A stretch of DNA of 64,000 bases from Monoplex corrugatus (GCA_030674185.1 JAPXFY010000015.1:20250780-20314779), one strand, 5' to 3'. Counted from the first letter of the stretch, positions 44,610-56,215 are shown. Made by a program: numbers and translations. Notes: generated from the letters alone by a model not told the origin.

Positions 44610-45032
44610 TGTAAACTACTCTACCTTCATATACTACAGCTGCAATCTTCACTATGTATAAACTGATATATCTTCGTAGACTACACAGCTGCACTCCTCA
44701 TGTATGTAAACTCTCTACCTTCATATACTACAGCTGCAATCTTCACTATGTATAAACTGATATATCTTCAGAACTTCACTAGCTGCACTCCTCATATGTA
44801 TGTAAACTACTCTACCTTCATACACTACAGCTGCAATCTTCACTATGTATAAACTGATACTATCTCAGAGACTATACAACTGCACTCTTCACTGTATGTA
44901 AACTACTCTATCTTCATAGACTACAGCTGCTATCCTGTATACAGACTATCTTCATTGACTACAGCTGCACTACTCAATGTATGTAAACTGCTCTACCTTC
45001 ATAGACTACAGCTGCACTCTTCACTGTATGTA
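44610..45032. repeat. 46/47-bp minisatellite, part 2
   Basis: Resumes TGTAAACTACTCTACCTTCA directly after the Tc1 A target TA and continues as about 96-bp dimers to about 44900, then single units, until Tc1 B copy 1. Confidence 0.88.
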
Positions 45033-45274
45033 AGCAACGCACAAAAAGTTAAGGATCACTTGCACAAAAATTCATAACTTTCAAAATAAGAAAGCCAATG
45101 CGTTGAAGTTTGGCAAACATTTAATTCCATGCTTTAGTGATAACGATACACAATTGCCTTCAATTTCGAGCAATCGTTTGGTGTGTACATTTGATCAAAG
45201 TGGGTACGTATCGAAATTTGATTTCCCAAAGTCATTGAAATCACAAGACAGGGCATTCTGATGCTCCCAAAAGT

Positions 45275-46298
45275 TCAGTAATGCGTGTAACCGCCATGGC
45301 TGTTCTGGCACTCGACGCAACGAGTCCTCATCGAGTTGACCAGGTTGGTGAAGATCCTCTGTGGAAGCGCCTGCCACTCAGCCTGCAGCATCTGGTAGAG
45401 GTGTTGGGCATCCCTGGGAGGGGAGTGGTTGCTCCTCACTTTGCGATCCAGCTCATCCCAGAGGTTCTCAATCGGGTTGAGACCGGGACTGCATGCTGGC
45501 CACTCCATTCTGTTGACTCCAGACTGCTGCAGGAAGTCGTTGACCACCCTTGCCCTGTGGGGGCGAGCGTTGTCATCCTGGTAGACAGCCGTCGGTCCCA
45601 TCTGCTGCAGTGTAGGCACAGCCAACGGTCGAAGGATCTCATCCCGGTATCGGAGGCCAGTCAGGTTACCCTGTACATGATACAAGGGTGTTCTGTGGTG
45701 AAGGCTGAAGGCCCCCCCAGACCATTACAGAACCTCCACCAGAGGCCACCTTTTCTTGGACAGTGGTGTCAATAAAGCGTTGCCCTGGGCGCCTCCAGAC
45801 CCTCAGTCGGCCGTCGTTGTGGTTCATGGTGAAGCGTGATTCATCACTGAACAGGACCTGGGACCATTGATGACGTGTCCACCTCACGTGACGTCTGCAG
45901 AAGGCGCGGCGTGCTGCCCTATGGGCTGGAGTTAAGCGTGGCCGTACAGCTGGGTGACGAGAACGGAGGTTAAACCCATGAAGGCGGTTCCGTATGGTCT
46001 GCTGGCTGATGTTAGTAGCCACCCTCAGCTGCCTTCGAATGATGCTGGAAGAGGCTGTTCTTGTCTGCAGGGCTTGTCGTTCAATGAGACGATCTTCACG
46101 TGGGTTTGTCTTCTTCGGTCGACCAGATCTGCGTCTTTCATGGACCCTCCCAGTGGCTGTGAAGCGTTGAATCAGTCTGACAATGACCGAGATGGACACC
46201 TGAAGTCGCCTGGCCACTTCTCGCTTGGGAACACCATCTTGGAACCATGCAACAGCTCGTCCCCTCTCAAACTCGCTCAATTTTCGTCGTGGAGGCAT
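45275..46298 (-). pseudogene. Tc1-like transposase, family B copy 1 (one frameshift)
   Basis: Likely start ATG at 46298 (MPPRRKLSEFERGRAVAWFQ); an upstream in-frame ATG at 46406 only adds a Cys-rich leader. It has a helix-turn-helix (KREVARRLQVSISVIVRLIQ), a GRPKK hook, LFSDESRF, YQDDNARPHRARVV and SPGLNPIENLWDELD. The last has Gly for the usual Asp, but the catalytic Glu is present and spacing is DD34E. The frame breaks at a run of seven C (plus strand 45712-45718), where copy 2 has six; after it the frame continues YHVQGNLTGLRYRDEILRPL to GGYTHY-stop. Apart from this single-base shift the roughly 341-residue product is complete. Confidence 0.88.
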
Positions 46299-46327
46299 TG
46301 TCAGATCAGGCCTACTACTGGTGGAAT

Positions 46328-46341
46328 GTCTTCTTATAAAG
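46328..46341 (-). promoter_or_regulatory. TATA-like box of Tc1 B copy 1
   Basis: GGCTTTATAAGAAGAC on the minus strand, about 35-40 nt upstream of the MPPRRK start; conserved in copy 2 at 62647-62660. Inferred from position. Confidence 0.4.
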
Positions 46342-46662
46342 CCAAGCAAGAGACAGCATCTCACACATAAACAGCAGTGCTTGCACGTGCATAATGGTTT
46401 TTCCATCTGGCTTGTGCAATGTGTTCAGGCAGAACGGTCCAAAACAAGGTCCTTTTTCGCAAGTTTCCGCTTTTCCGTTTGCGGCCAAGCTCAGTAGTAG
46501 AGAATCCCGTGCAATTTTCGCACTAACACAACATCGCCCACTTACAGCTGAACAAGAATTCATAACAATTTGGCTGGACTGAAAAATAAATAACAGTAGC
46601 GAACTGAGTTTATTACGCACCTGTTTTCTCATAGTGATCCTTAACTTTTTGTGTGTAGTGTA

Positions 46663-47130
46663 TAAACTGCTCTATCTTCATAGACTACAGCTGCACTCTT
46701 CACTGTATGTAAACTGCTCTACCTTCAGACTAAAATCTGCACTCTTCACTGTATACAGACTATCTTCATTGACTACAGCTGCACTACTCAATGTATGTAA
46801 ACTATGCTCTACCTTCACCAGACTAAGCTGCAATCTTCAATGCATGCAAACTGCTCTACCTTCACAGACTAAGCTGTAATCTTCAATGCATGCAAACTGC
46901 TCTACCTTCATAGACTAAGCTGTAATCTTCAATGTATGTAAACTGCTCTACCTTCACAGACTAAGCTGTAATCTTCAATGTATGTAAACTGCTCTACCTT
47001 CAGACTAAGCTGTAATCTTCAATGTATGCAAACTGCTCTACCTTCATAGACTAAAACTGCAATGTTTAATGTAAACTGCTCTATCTTCATAGACTAATGC
47101 TACAATCTTCAATGTATGTAAACATGCTCT
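46663..47130. repeat. 46/47-bp minisatellite, part 3
   Basis: Resumes TAAACTGCTCTATCTTCATA after the Tc1 B TA. About ten units, the later ones with AGACTAAGCTGTAATCTTCA in place of ACTACAGCTGCAATC. Confidence 0.88.
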
Positions 47131-49155
47131 ACAAATGTTCACACTTGGATACAGACATGTGCACTCCTCAACTCTCCTTTAACCCTGGCCATACATTAAG
47201 CTGGATGGACTGGGACCCTGTGAGCAGTGATCTCACTCCTCCCCCTTGCTGCTTTATCTTCACTAATCCTAACCAGGGTCAGGAACCCGTTCAGTTGGAC
47301 TGGAGGCCACTCATCTTTAGCCTACTCCTGTCATTGCTTTACATTCCTTAATGTACCATTCACTGCTACGGTCACTACGTATTCAGTGTGGGTGACAGAA
47401 GACCAATTTTCAAACAGTCTTCTATCAAGGCTTTACCTTCTCTAAAACCCCAATGGTTTGATACCATTTCACAATTGCCGAGACTGAAAGTCACCTGTGT
47501 CGTCAAGTCCACCACTACATATCACGAAGTTTATACATTTACATTTGATTACAACTGTAAATCGTTTAGGAAACTAAAAGGTGTACTTGTAAAGGTTAGA
47601 GTTGCCCTGAGGTCAGTGGTGCAAGATGGAAGAGAACTTTTCTAGGGGCCCACATTACACACTCCCAGTACCATATACTCCCAGTCCTATATACTCCCAT
47701 ACTATGGGATTCCTACCATCGACTCATCTTGACACAGTTCAATGTATGGCAACCAATTCATAATAGGCAACTACACCTCCAGAGTCAGCGGCACCTTAAC
47801 CAAGCTTCAAGGCCTACATTTACACCTGATCTTTATATAGGTGGTTTACGGTCTACAGTCGGCTACTCCCACTTACTTTCTTCACACTGGCAGATAGGAA
47901 CAAAAGGAGAATACAGCTAAAGATATTTCTCAATATGAATAATTATGGAAAACTTTACTACAAAATGGACAAAATGAAAATGATCTGAAAGAAATCAACC
48001 GCAGCATGCAGCATTAAAAACTAGTTTGCTACTATTTCAATGCTTCCATCATTCCGGAAGCTTAAGATGCCAATAGTCATACGAAACACGAGAAAACATA
48101 TTTTCATATTTTCATATATCTGTTTGGAATATTTTCCCCGTTTTTGTCGGATCAATTGTGGCATCTGATAATTATCAAGTACAGCGAATGTGCTTGTCAT
48201 AGCTCCAAGACAGGTAGAGACACGTCTCCTTTTTAAAGTTAACACAAACAATACACATGACAAACTTTCTGGTCTAATATACAAAACAAAACCGCAAAAC
48301 CAGCCTTTAAGCAAGACAAAAACGAAAAAGGCTGCTTTTGGCTGTGTAGCTGTCGAGATGACCTGGTGATTATCAATCCAGAAGACCCCTGAAGAACGCT
48401 GTTAGTTTTAGGTCCTTCAGTGGAAAGGACCTGTGATAAAACGGGCGACACAGAGCTGCCTGGATCAGCAAGAGGAACGGGGCATCCACAAACATGCAGA
48501 GCAACCTTTTCCCTCTTAAGGGGTATGAAAACATTTCCGTTCCTTCATAGTCTGCCCGTATAAACCACTTTTTATAAACATTGAATTGCGCAAGACGGCT
48601 TCCCTCGAGTCCAGAAATATATTTTATTCTTGCTCTGCTTGTTGGATGCCCCTTTCCTCAAAAGGTTTTCTTTCGTTTCATTTTGTATTTTAGACCAGAT
48701 TATTTTGTTGAGTAAAAGGTTCATTTCTCCTGTTTACTGTGTTCTTTTCCTGTCTTGCTGGGAGCTGTAATCTACATTTGCTGTACTTTATTAACTGGCC
48801 ACTTGTTCTTTATGTAAATATCAAGATCAGGATGGTCAAAACATTGACCTACAAGCTAAAGAATTGAATTATATAAAATACATTTTATAACTTTCAAATT
48901 CAATTCAAGATCTTCCGTAGGCCTTTACCTTTTCTCAGCATTATTCATCGTTCTGTCCGCCAGTGTTAAAGACAGCAGGAATAGATGAGAAAGCCCCTCA
49001 ACCATTCAATACTAAAGAACTGCCGGTTTGAACGAATTCTGAGTAATAGTACTAATACAGAATACTTGTGAAAAGAGTTCTACAGAATTTATTGTGCATG
49101 GCATCTGTCATTTTCGCCTTTTGGACAATACCAGTAGACATGTTTCCCTACAGCA
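47131..49155. other. Unassigned DNA
   Basis: Short ORFs on both strands (47388-47645, 48021-48314 and others) show no motif. Local repeat of TACTCCCAGTCCTATATACT near 47665-47700. Confidence 0.45.
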
Positions 49156-49159
49156 ACTG

Positions 49160-51344
49160 ACAAATATCTTGTATTCCACACGTGTTCACCTTCAACAACG
49201 GAAACAATACCATCTTGTACTCCGACATGTTCAACAACGGACACAATACTATCTTGAACTGAGCATATGTTCACCTACAGCAACGGACAAATCTTGTACT
49301 TGATATCTGTTCACTTACAGCAACAGACAATACCATCTTGTACTTGACATATGTTCACCTACAGCAACGGACAATGCTTTCTTGTACTCAACATGCTCAC
49401 CTACAGCAACGGACAATACCATCTTGTACTCCGACATGTGTTCACCTACAACAGACAATACCATCTTGTACTTGACATCTGCTCACCTACAGCAACAGAC
49501 AATACTATCTTGTACTTGACATATGTTCACTTACAGCAACGGACACAATACTATCTTGTACTTGACATATGTTCACCTACAGCAACAGACACAATACTAT
49601 CTTGTACTTGACATCTGCTCACCTACAGCAACAGACAATACTATCTTGTACTTGACATATGTTCACTTACAGCAACGGACACAATACCATCTTGTACTTG
49701 ACATATGTTCACTTACAGCAACAGACAATACCATCTTGTACTTGACATTTGCTCACCTACAGCAACGGACACAATACCATCTTGTACTTGACATATGTTC
49801 ACTTACAGCAACAGACAATACTATCTTGTACTTGACATATGTTCACTTACAGCAACGGACACAATACTATCTTGTACTTGACATATGTTCACCTACAGCA
49901 ACAGACAATACTATCTTGTACTTGACATCTGCTCACCTACAGCAACGGACACAATACTATCTTGTACTTGACATATGTTCACCTACAGCAACGGACACAA
50001 TACAATCTTGTACTTGACATCTGCTCACCTACAGCAACAGACACAATACTATCTTGTACTTGACATATGTTCACTTACAGCAACGGACACAATACTATCT
50101 TGTACTTGACATATGTTCACCTACAGCAACAGACAATACTATCTTGTACTTGACATCTGCTCACCTACAGCAACGGACACAATACTATCTTGTACTTGAC
50201 ATATGTTCACCTACAGCAACGGACACAATACAATCTTGTACTTGACATCTGCTCACCTACAGCAACAGACACAATACTATCTTGTACTTGACATATGTTC
50301 ACTTACAGCAACGGACACAATACTATCTTGTACTTGACATATGTTCACCTACAGCAACAGACAATACTATCTTGTACTTGACATCTGCTCACCTACAGCA
50401 ACAGACAATACTATCTTGTACTTGACATATGTTCACTTACAGCAACAGACAATACTATCTTGTACTTGACATATGTTCACTTACAGCAACAGACACAATA
50501 CTATCTTGTACTTGACATCTGCTCACCTACAGCAACAGACACAATACTATCTTGTACTTGACATATGTTCACTTACAGCAACGGACACAATACTATCTTG
50601 TACTTGACATGTGTTCACTTACAGCAACGGACACAATACTATCTTGTACTTGACATATGTTCACCTACAGCAACGGACACAATTCCATCTTGTACTTGAC
50701 ATATGTTCACTTACAGCAACAGACAATACTATCTTGTACTTGACATATGTTCACTTACAGCAACGGACACAATACTATCTTGTACTTGACATGTGTTCAC
50801 TTACAACAACAGACACAATACTATCTTTAACTTGACATATGTTCACTTACAGCAACGGACACAATACCATCTTGTACTTGACATATGTTCACTTACAGCA
50901 ACGGACACAATACTATCTTGTACTTGACATATGTTCACTTACAGCAACGGACACAATACTATCTTGTACTTGACATGTGTTCACTTACAGCAAGACAATA
51001 CTATCTTGTACTTGACATGTGTTCACTTACAGCAACAGACAATACCATCTTGTACTTGACATGTGTTCACTTACAGCAACAGACAATACCATCTTGTACT
51101 TGACATGTGTTCACTTACAGCAACGGACAATACCATCTTGTACTTGACATGTGTTCACTTACAGCAACAGTACACAATACCATCTTGTACTTGACATGTG
51201 TTCACTTACAGCAACGGACACAATACTATCTTGTACTTGACATGTGTTACACCTACAGTCAACGGACACAATACTGATACCATCTTGTACTTGACATATG
51301 TTCACCTACAGCAACGGACACAATACTATCTTGTACTTGACATA
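49160..51344. repeat. 46/44-bp minisatellite, part 1, with higher-order blocks
   Basis: The unit is TGTACTTGACATATGTTCAC + TTACAGCAACGGACACAATA + CTATCT (46 bp); a 44-bp form lacks AC in GGACAC. 46+44 makes 90, so long frames stay open by chance (164 aa at 49523-50017). A 228-bp block of five units at 49915-50142 is repeated, identically by eye, at 50143-50370. Confidence 0.93.
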
Positions 51345-51670
51345 TACTACACGTCATTATTGAAGGGCCAGGAACGTTCTTGAGTCAATTTTTGAAAGGA
51401 GAAATAACCTATTTTCTCTTACTCTTTTCTCCAATTCGTTGCCGTAACTGAATGGATAAGAGCTCAGACAACATTGCAGTTTCCTTTTGGCACGTGTTTG
51501 GGATTTGCCAATTTGCAATGGCGGCCCAAGGAAGACAATTTCCACACGAAATTGTCGAATCTTCAGCAGGGTCTCTCTGACGACGCAGGCAAGGTAGCGA
51601 CAAAATTCGCTTTGCACGTGCAAGGCAAGCCCTTTTTGAACACTACTCCATCCAAAGTTGCCCGCAGACG

Positions 51671-51684
51671 AGGATAAAAAGGAC
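51671..51684 (+). promoter_or_regulatory. TATA-like box of Tc1 A copy 2
   Basis: GAGGATAAAAAGGACC about 30 nt upstream of the first transposase ATG (51708). Identical in copy 1. Confidence 0.4.
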
Positions 51685-51724
51685 CCGTTCTTGGTTCGTT
51701 TTAACCATGCTTGCAAGATGACGG

Positions 51725-52735
51725 ATGACGGATGAGCAGCGGGGGAGAGCCCTCGCTCTGCTTGATGAAGGCCTAGCGCAGCGGGAAGTTGCTAGACGAC
51801 TTGAAGTGTCGCATTCCACAATCCAGAGACTGCTGGAGCGTTTCAGTGAGACTGGAGCAGTCCAGGAAAGGTGTCACACAGGTCGACCCAGAGTAACGAC
51901 AAGACAGCAAGACCGCTACCTTGCCCTCTCCGTCCTGAGGGAAAGGGCATCCACTGCGGTGACCTTGAGGGGTCAGCTGAGGGACGCAACAGGTGCTAAC
52001 ATCAGCTGCAGCACGGTGAGAAGACGGCTACATGAGGCAAACTTGAGGTCACGGAGACCGGCCGTCCGACCCGTGCTGTCACCGGTCAACAGAGTGCGCC
52101 GCATGACCTGGGCCAGGGAGCACGTGACCTGGACAAGGCAACAGTGGGCCCGGGTCTTGTTTTCGGATGAGTCCAGGTTCACCCTGACCTTTAACGATGG
52201 CCGGGCTCGGGTGTGGCGACGTCAAGGGGAGAGGTTCGCTGACGCCACTGTCCAAGAGCATAACCGGTACGGCGGCGGGTCGGTGATGGTGTGGGGTGGC
52301 ATGAGCCGTGGTACCCGGACCCCCCTGCTCCCCATTGACAGCATCCTGAACGGGGTCCGGTACCGGGACGAGGTTCTGGCGGCCGTGGCACTGCCTGTGC
52401 TTGTGGACCTTGGTCAAGGCGCCATCTTCCAGGACGACAATGCACCTGCGCATCGAGCACGCCTTGTGACCGACTTCCTGGAGCAGCATGAAGTCGTCCG
52501 TATGGCCTGGCCAGCGTGCTCACCTGACCTGAACCCAATTGAACACCTCTGGGATGTGCTCGGGAGGCGCATCAGGGACAACCACCCCCCACCGGGCACC
52601 CTGGCCAGGCTGGTCGACATCCTGCAGATCGAGTGGGCGGCCATCCCTCAGGACACACTCCGTACCCTTGTGGGGTCGATGCATCGGCGCTGTGAAGCAT
52701 GCATCCAGGCTCGGGGCGGACACACGCGATATTGA
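51725..52735 (+). CDS. Tc1-like transposase, family A copy 2 (336 aa)
   Basis: Same protein as copy 1 from its codon 7: helix-turn-helix, GRPR hook, LFSDESRF, FQDDNAPAHRA and SPDLNPIEHLWD with 34 residues between the last Asp and Glu, ending GGHTRY. The upstream start used in copy 1 is blocked here: ATG CTT GCA AGA is followed by TGA instead of CGA. The ATG at 51725 (MTDEQRGRALALLDEGLAQR) leaves all recognised domains intact. Six residues differ from copy 1: Q43L, N47S, R56C, G212S and A231V in copy-1 numbering, plus a Cys to Arg in MHR(C/R)CEAC. Possibly active, with translation depending on re-initiation or the second ATG. Confidence 0.93.
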   Translation: MTDEQRGRALALLDEGLAQREVARRLEVSHSTIQRLLERFSETGAVQERCHTGRPRVTTRQQDRYLALSVLRERASTAVTLRGQLRDATGANISCSTVRRRLHEANLRSRRPAVRPVLSPVNRVRRMTWAREHVTWTRQQWARVLFSDESRFTLTFNDGRARVWRRQGERFADATVQEHNRYGGGSVMVWGGMSRGTRTPLLPIDSILNGVRYRDEVLAAVALPVLVDLGQGAIFQDDNAPAHRARLVTDFLEQHEVVRMAWPACSPDLNPIEHLWDVLGRRIRDNHPPPGTLARLVDILQIEWAAIPQDTLRTLVGSMHRRCEACIQARGGHTRY

Positions 52736-52961
52736 AAACAGATTGGCCAAATCTGACACTTTCTGTTTTTTGAAAAGGGGGGGATGTTCCTTTAAATGCA
52801 TGTGCTGTTCACTAATGGGTCATTGTGCTAATTTCTTTTTCCAAAACAGGTGTGGAAATGATGAAATAAAACATAGAATCAATTCTAAACATTGTCAATT
52901 ATTTCAACTTAAAATTAGAGAGGAAGGAAGAAGTGGCCCTTAAATTATGATTAGGAGTATA

Positions 52962-53715
52962 TGTTCACTTACAGCAACAGACAATACTATCTTGTACTTG
53001 ACATATGTTCACTTACAGCAACGGACACAATACTATCTTGTACTTGACATGTGTTCACTTACAACAACAGACACAATACTATCTTTAACTTGACATATGT
53101 TCACTTACAGCAACGGACACAATACCATCTTGTACTTGACATATGTTCACTTACAGCAACGGACACAATACTATCTTGTACTTGACATATGTTCACTTAC
53201 AGCAACGGACACAATACTATCTTGTACTTGACATGTGTTCACTTACAGCAAGACAATACTTCTTGTACTTGACATGTGTTCACTTACAGCAACAGACAAT
53301 ACCATCTTGTACTTGACATGTGTTCACTTACAGCAACAGACAATACCATCTTGTACTTGACATAGTGTTCACTTACAGCAACGGACACAATACCATCTTG
53401 TACTTGACATGTATTCACTTACAGCAACAGACACAATACCATCTTGTACTTGACATGTGTTCACTTACAGCAACGGACACATACTATCTTGTACTTGACA
53501 TGTGTTCACCTACAGCAACGGACACAATACTGAATACCATCTTGTACTTGACATATGTTCACCTACAGCAACGGACACAATACCATCTTGTACTTGACAT
53601 ATGTTCACCTACAGCAACGGACACAATACCATCTTGTACTTGACATATGTTCACCTACAACAACAGACACAATACCATCTTGTACTTGACATATGTTCAC
53701 CTACAACAACAACGA
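52962..53715. repeat. 46/44-bp minisatellite, part 2
   Basis: After the Tc1 target TA the array resumes at TGTTCACTTACAGCAACAGA. The order of unit variants here repeats the order at 50702-51344 (641-bp offset after removing the element), including the rare ACAACAACAGACAC and TATCTTTAACTTGAC variants and the short CAGCAAGACAATAC unit. Confidence 0.92.
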
Positions 53716-53721
53716 ACCTTA

Positions 53722-53950
53722 TATGAAGGCAAGATACACGCATACACACGTCATTTACACGTAACCAAGATTATTCCAGTGGTAGGCTGATGAAATATTA
53801 CCAGTACAAAATATAGACTATGTAAAACAGTCTAGTTAGGGCCTCATGACCTACCCAGCTCATGGTTTTATGTGCAGGCTTAAGGCTTGTGCCATGATCA
53901 CCATACACATGGCACCTGTGACTTTAGTGGATATGAAATTCATTCCGGGC
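53722..53950 (+). mobile_element. SINE-like retroposon, 3'-shortened copy
   Basis: GAAGGCAAGATACACGCATA, GTAACCAAGATTATTCCAGT, GTAGGCTGATGAAATATTAC, GCAGGCTTAAGGCTTGTGCC and GGCACCTGTGACTTTAGTG match 6640-6905 read in reverse. It stops at ATTCATTCCGGGC and joins an R2 copy. Confidence 0.75.
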
Positions 53951-54311
53951 ACATAATTTAAGGATATGTCCCTGGCGTTGACCATTCCAATTTATCGCAC
54001 ACCTGAATACAAATTTAAGCATACCTAACGACACTAAATCATAAAAACGGGCATAAATTACCTAAAATTGCTTCCACATATCTCACCTCCCTAAAGCCAA
54101 TACATGTACCCAATTAACAATCCAAAGAAAAAGTATTCAAGTGTTTATCGAACACATTCAAGTGAATGGACCAGAAAGGCAAAATGATAGGAAGAAATGA
54201 CAAAGCAAAGGAGGCAGAAAGAAACTGACAGAAAAGAGAAAATTTCTAGCACAAAATTTCCGGAAGGTGGGGATAGTATTTATACTGAAAAAGCCTCTGG
54301 CATCCCCACGG
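53950..54311 (-). mobile_element. R2 interspersed repeat, minus-strand copy
   Basis: Read on the minus strand from 54311: CCGTGGGGATGCCAGAGGCT, ATCCCCACCTTCCGGAAATT, TTTTCTCTTTTCTGTCAG, TTGTTAATTGGGTACATGTA, TTTTAGGTAATTTATGCCCG, CAACGCCAGGGACATATCC. It lacks the last roughly 130 bp of R2 and abuts the SINE-like copy. Confidence 0.8.
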
Positions 54312-56215
54312 AGGAATTCATATTCTGTGAGCAACCTAATTTTATTCAAAGACGCACAGACACACGCATGCACGCGCAAGTACGTAGTCACCTACACCGG
54401 ACTTCATCAGCGGGCGTACAGACTCAGACTGGCTGCCGATTTTGGTCACCACGTGATCGTCTGCAACGCAAATGCATCAGTAACCTCTTCAGATGTGTAT
54501 TTCACTTTCCTCAAGCATTACAACGTGTTTGCTGTATACATGTACTACTAAGAACGAAATTCTGTGCGTACATTCCATAGATTGAAATCTCAGCACTTTC
54601 AAAATTATTTTACTTCAGCGCTTTCAAAAATATTTTACTAAGCTTTTATGTGCCAAGCGCACTAAGCTTAATCTTATTTGCTAGAATATCAACTTTTGAT
54701 AACCTACATTACTTTAGATCACCCCATGAAATACATAAAACATCTGTCCATGATTACTACAACAGACAACTGGCAATGAACTGTGGAGAAGCGTGACTCA
54801 ATATACTATAGGTTGCGTGTTTATTTAGGCCACTGAGGTACTACTAAAACTAAATTCAAACTTTCCAGATAAACCTGTGGGGAAAAAATGAACAAAAATA
54901 CATTTATAAATTACAAAATGTACTAACCTGGAACAGTGCAGTTTTCAGCATTGCTGGCTTTAGTGTACCAAACAATCTAAAATGGTGATTTTCTAAGCTA
55001 CCTACCATCAATGCTTCAACTTTTCTGAATGTTATGGAAGTCTTCACATATTAAGACTGCGAAAATTGCTTAAACTTTTATATATTCAAGTTTTCACAAA
55101 TTGGGAAAAACGTTTACATTTGACTAAAATCGTTTTCTTATTGGCGACTACCTTTTTAATAGCCAACGAATTGAAAAAAAAAGCTGTAAATATTAAAAGT
55201 TCACATGTCTTTCAGAAAATCATTGGGAACCGCATCATGGGACTCCCTGCCTTGGGGATCAGCCCATTTGGCGAGGTGGTCACAAACATTTCAAGGCTTC
55301 TTTAAAGAATTTGAACTAGTCCCTAGGACTAAACTTTCATCTAATGTACTTCCAATTACAATAATGCACAATTGGCGGCATCCCATTTTTACCATCTGTG
55401 AGAAATAACTGCCCAAAATGATAACTGAGCTTGAACCGATCTCAATGGTTTACTTAAAAATCGTTACAAAACCTTTTTACAGACCTAAATGTTAGCTACT
55501 GATTTCACTAAGTGAATGTATGCATCTCTGGAATCAAATGCTGCACAGAACTCCACAATCGTCCACTTCACTCGCTCGTTAACATGAGCTGCTCGCGAAA
55601 TGCACGCTTCTTTCAAAAGACTGATCTTTGCCAAGATTTTCCTTTGCAAGTGAATGTCTCACAATCTTTGACGACGAACTTTTGGACAGATTTTGCTTCT
55701 TCAAAAAGCGAAGAACTCGATAATTTTATGTTTCCGTTTAAAAACTTTCTTCTGTGGAATCGTTTCGTTCAATAGAAAGTCCTATAATCATGATCGTAGT
55801 TTTGAAAAGTTGCCGATTGTTTCAAAGAAAAAAATAAAGACCATTACCTACCGACAGTAAAACGTTTTACGATTCACATTTACCTTATAACTAATTTAGA
55901 TTACAGGAATAGATGCTTTTCCTAGCAACATGAAATAAAATTGTATACCTTCTCAAAATTGAAGAACAAATCTTGCAAGCATCGGTCAAGCAGGACCTCC
56001 CTTCCTAATACTACTAGCGTGTCCTGACAGCTTCAACTGTACATGTAGACAGCAAACTGAATTTTTTTTTTGCTGTGCAAACCTGAGCGGTTCACAAGAC
56101 AGGTGAGTGGTGTGCACGTGGACCAGTCTTCGCTTCAATTTGCTTGACCACCACGAGCTTTCCGCGAAAGGCGCACTTCTCACAAAATTTGTGGCACTTT
56201 TTGGAAGTGTTCGCA
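54312..56215. other. Unassigned AT-rich DNA
   Basis: No family recognised. Several short ORFs without motifs (55066-55305, 55512-55775, 55986-56216 minus). Confidence 0.45.

Larger units (their letters stand above)
45033..46660 (-). mobile_element. Tc1-like transposon, family B, copy 1 (1628 bp)
   Basis: The left end AGCAACGCACAAAAAGTTAA and the right end read in reverse, CACTACACACAAAAAGTTAA, continue AGGATCACT. TA lies at 45031-45032 and 46661-46662. The flanks are the same minisatellite as around copy A1, in which ATGTATAAACTG units supply the TA. Its length is identical to copy 2 (62328-63955). Confidence 0.9.
51345..52959 (+). mobile_element. Tc1-like transposon, family A, copy 2 (1615 bp)
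   Basis: Begins TACTACACGTCATTATTGAA and ends TTAAATTATGATTAGGAGTA, the same termini as copy 1 in opposite orientation in the window. TA target duplications are at 51343-51344 and 52960-52961; removal restores TTGACATATGTTCAC, the minisatellite unit. About 98% identical to copy 1 in protein, so both are recent. Confidence 0.93.

Noticed and set aside
47388..47645. 85-aa plus-strand ORF
   Set aside because: No motif, no conserved context; length is within chance for this composition.
49523..51383. ORFs with a 30-residue period, up to 164 aa
   Set aside because: By-product of 46- and 44-bp units adding to 90 bp. No constraint is visible and frames break wherever the unit mix changes.
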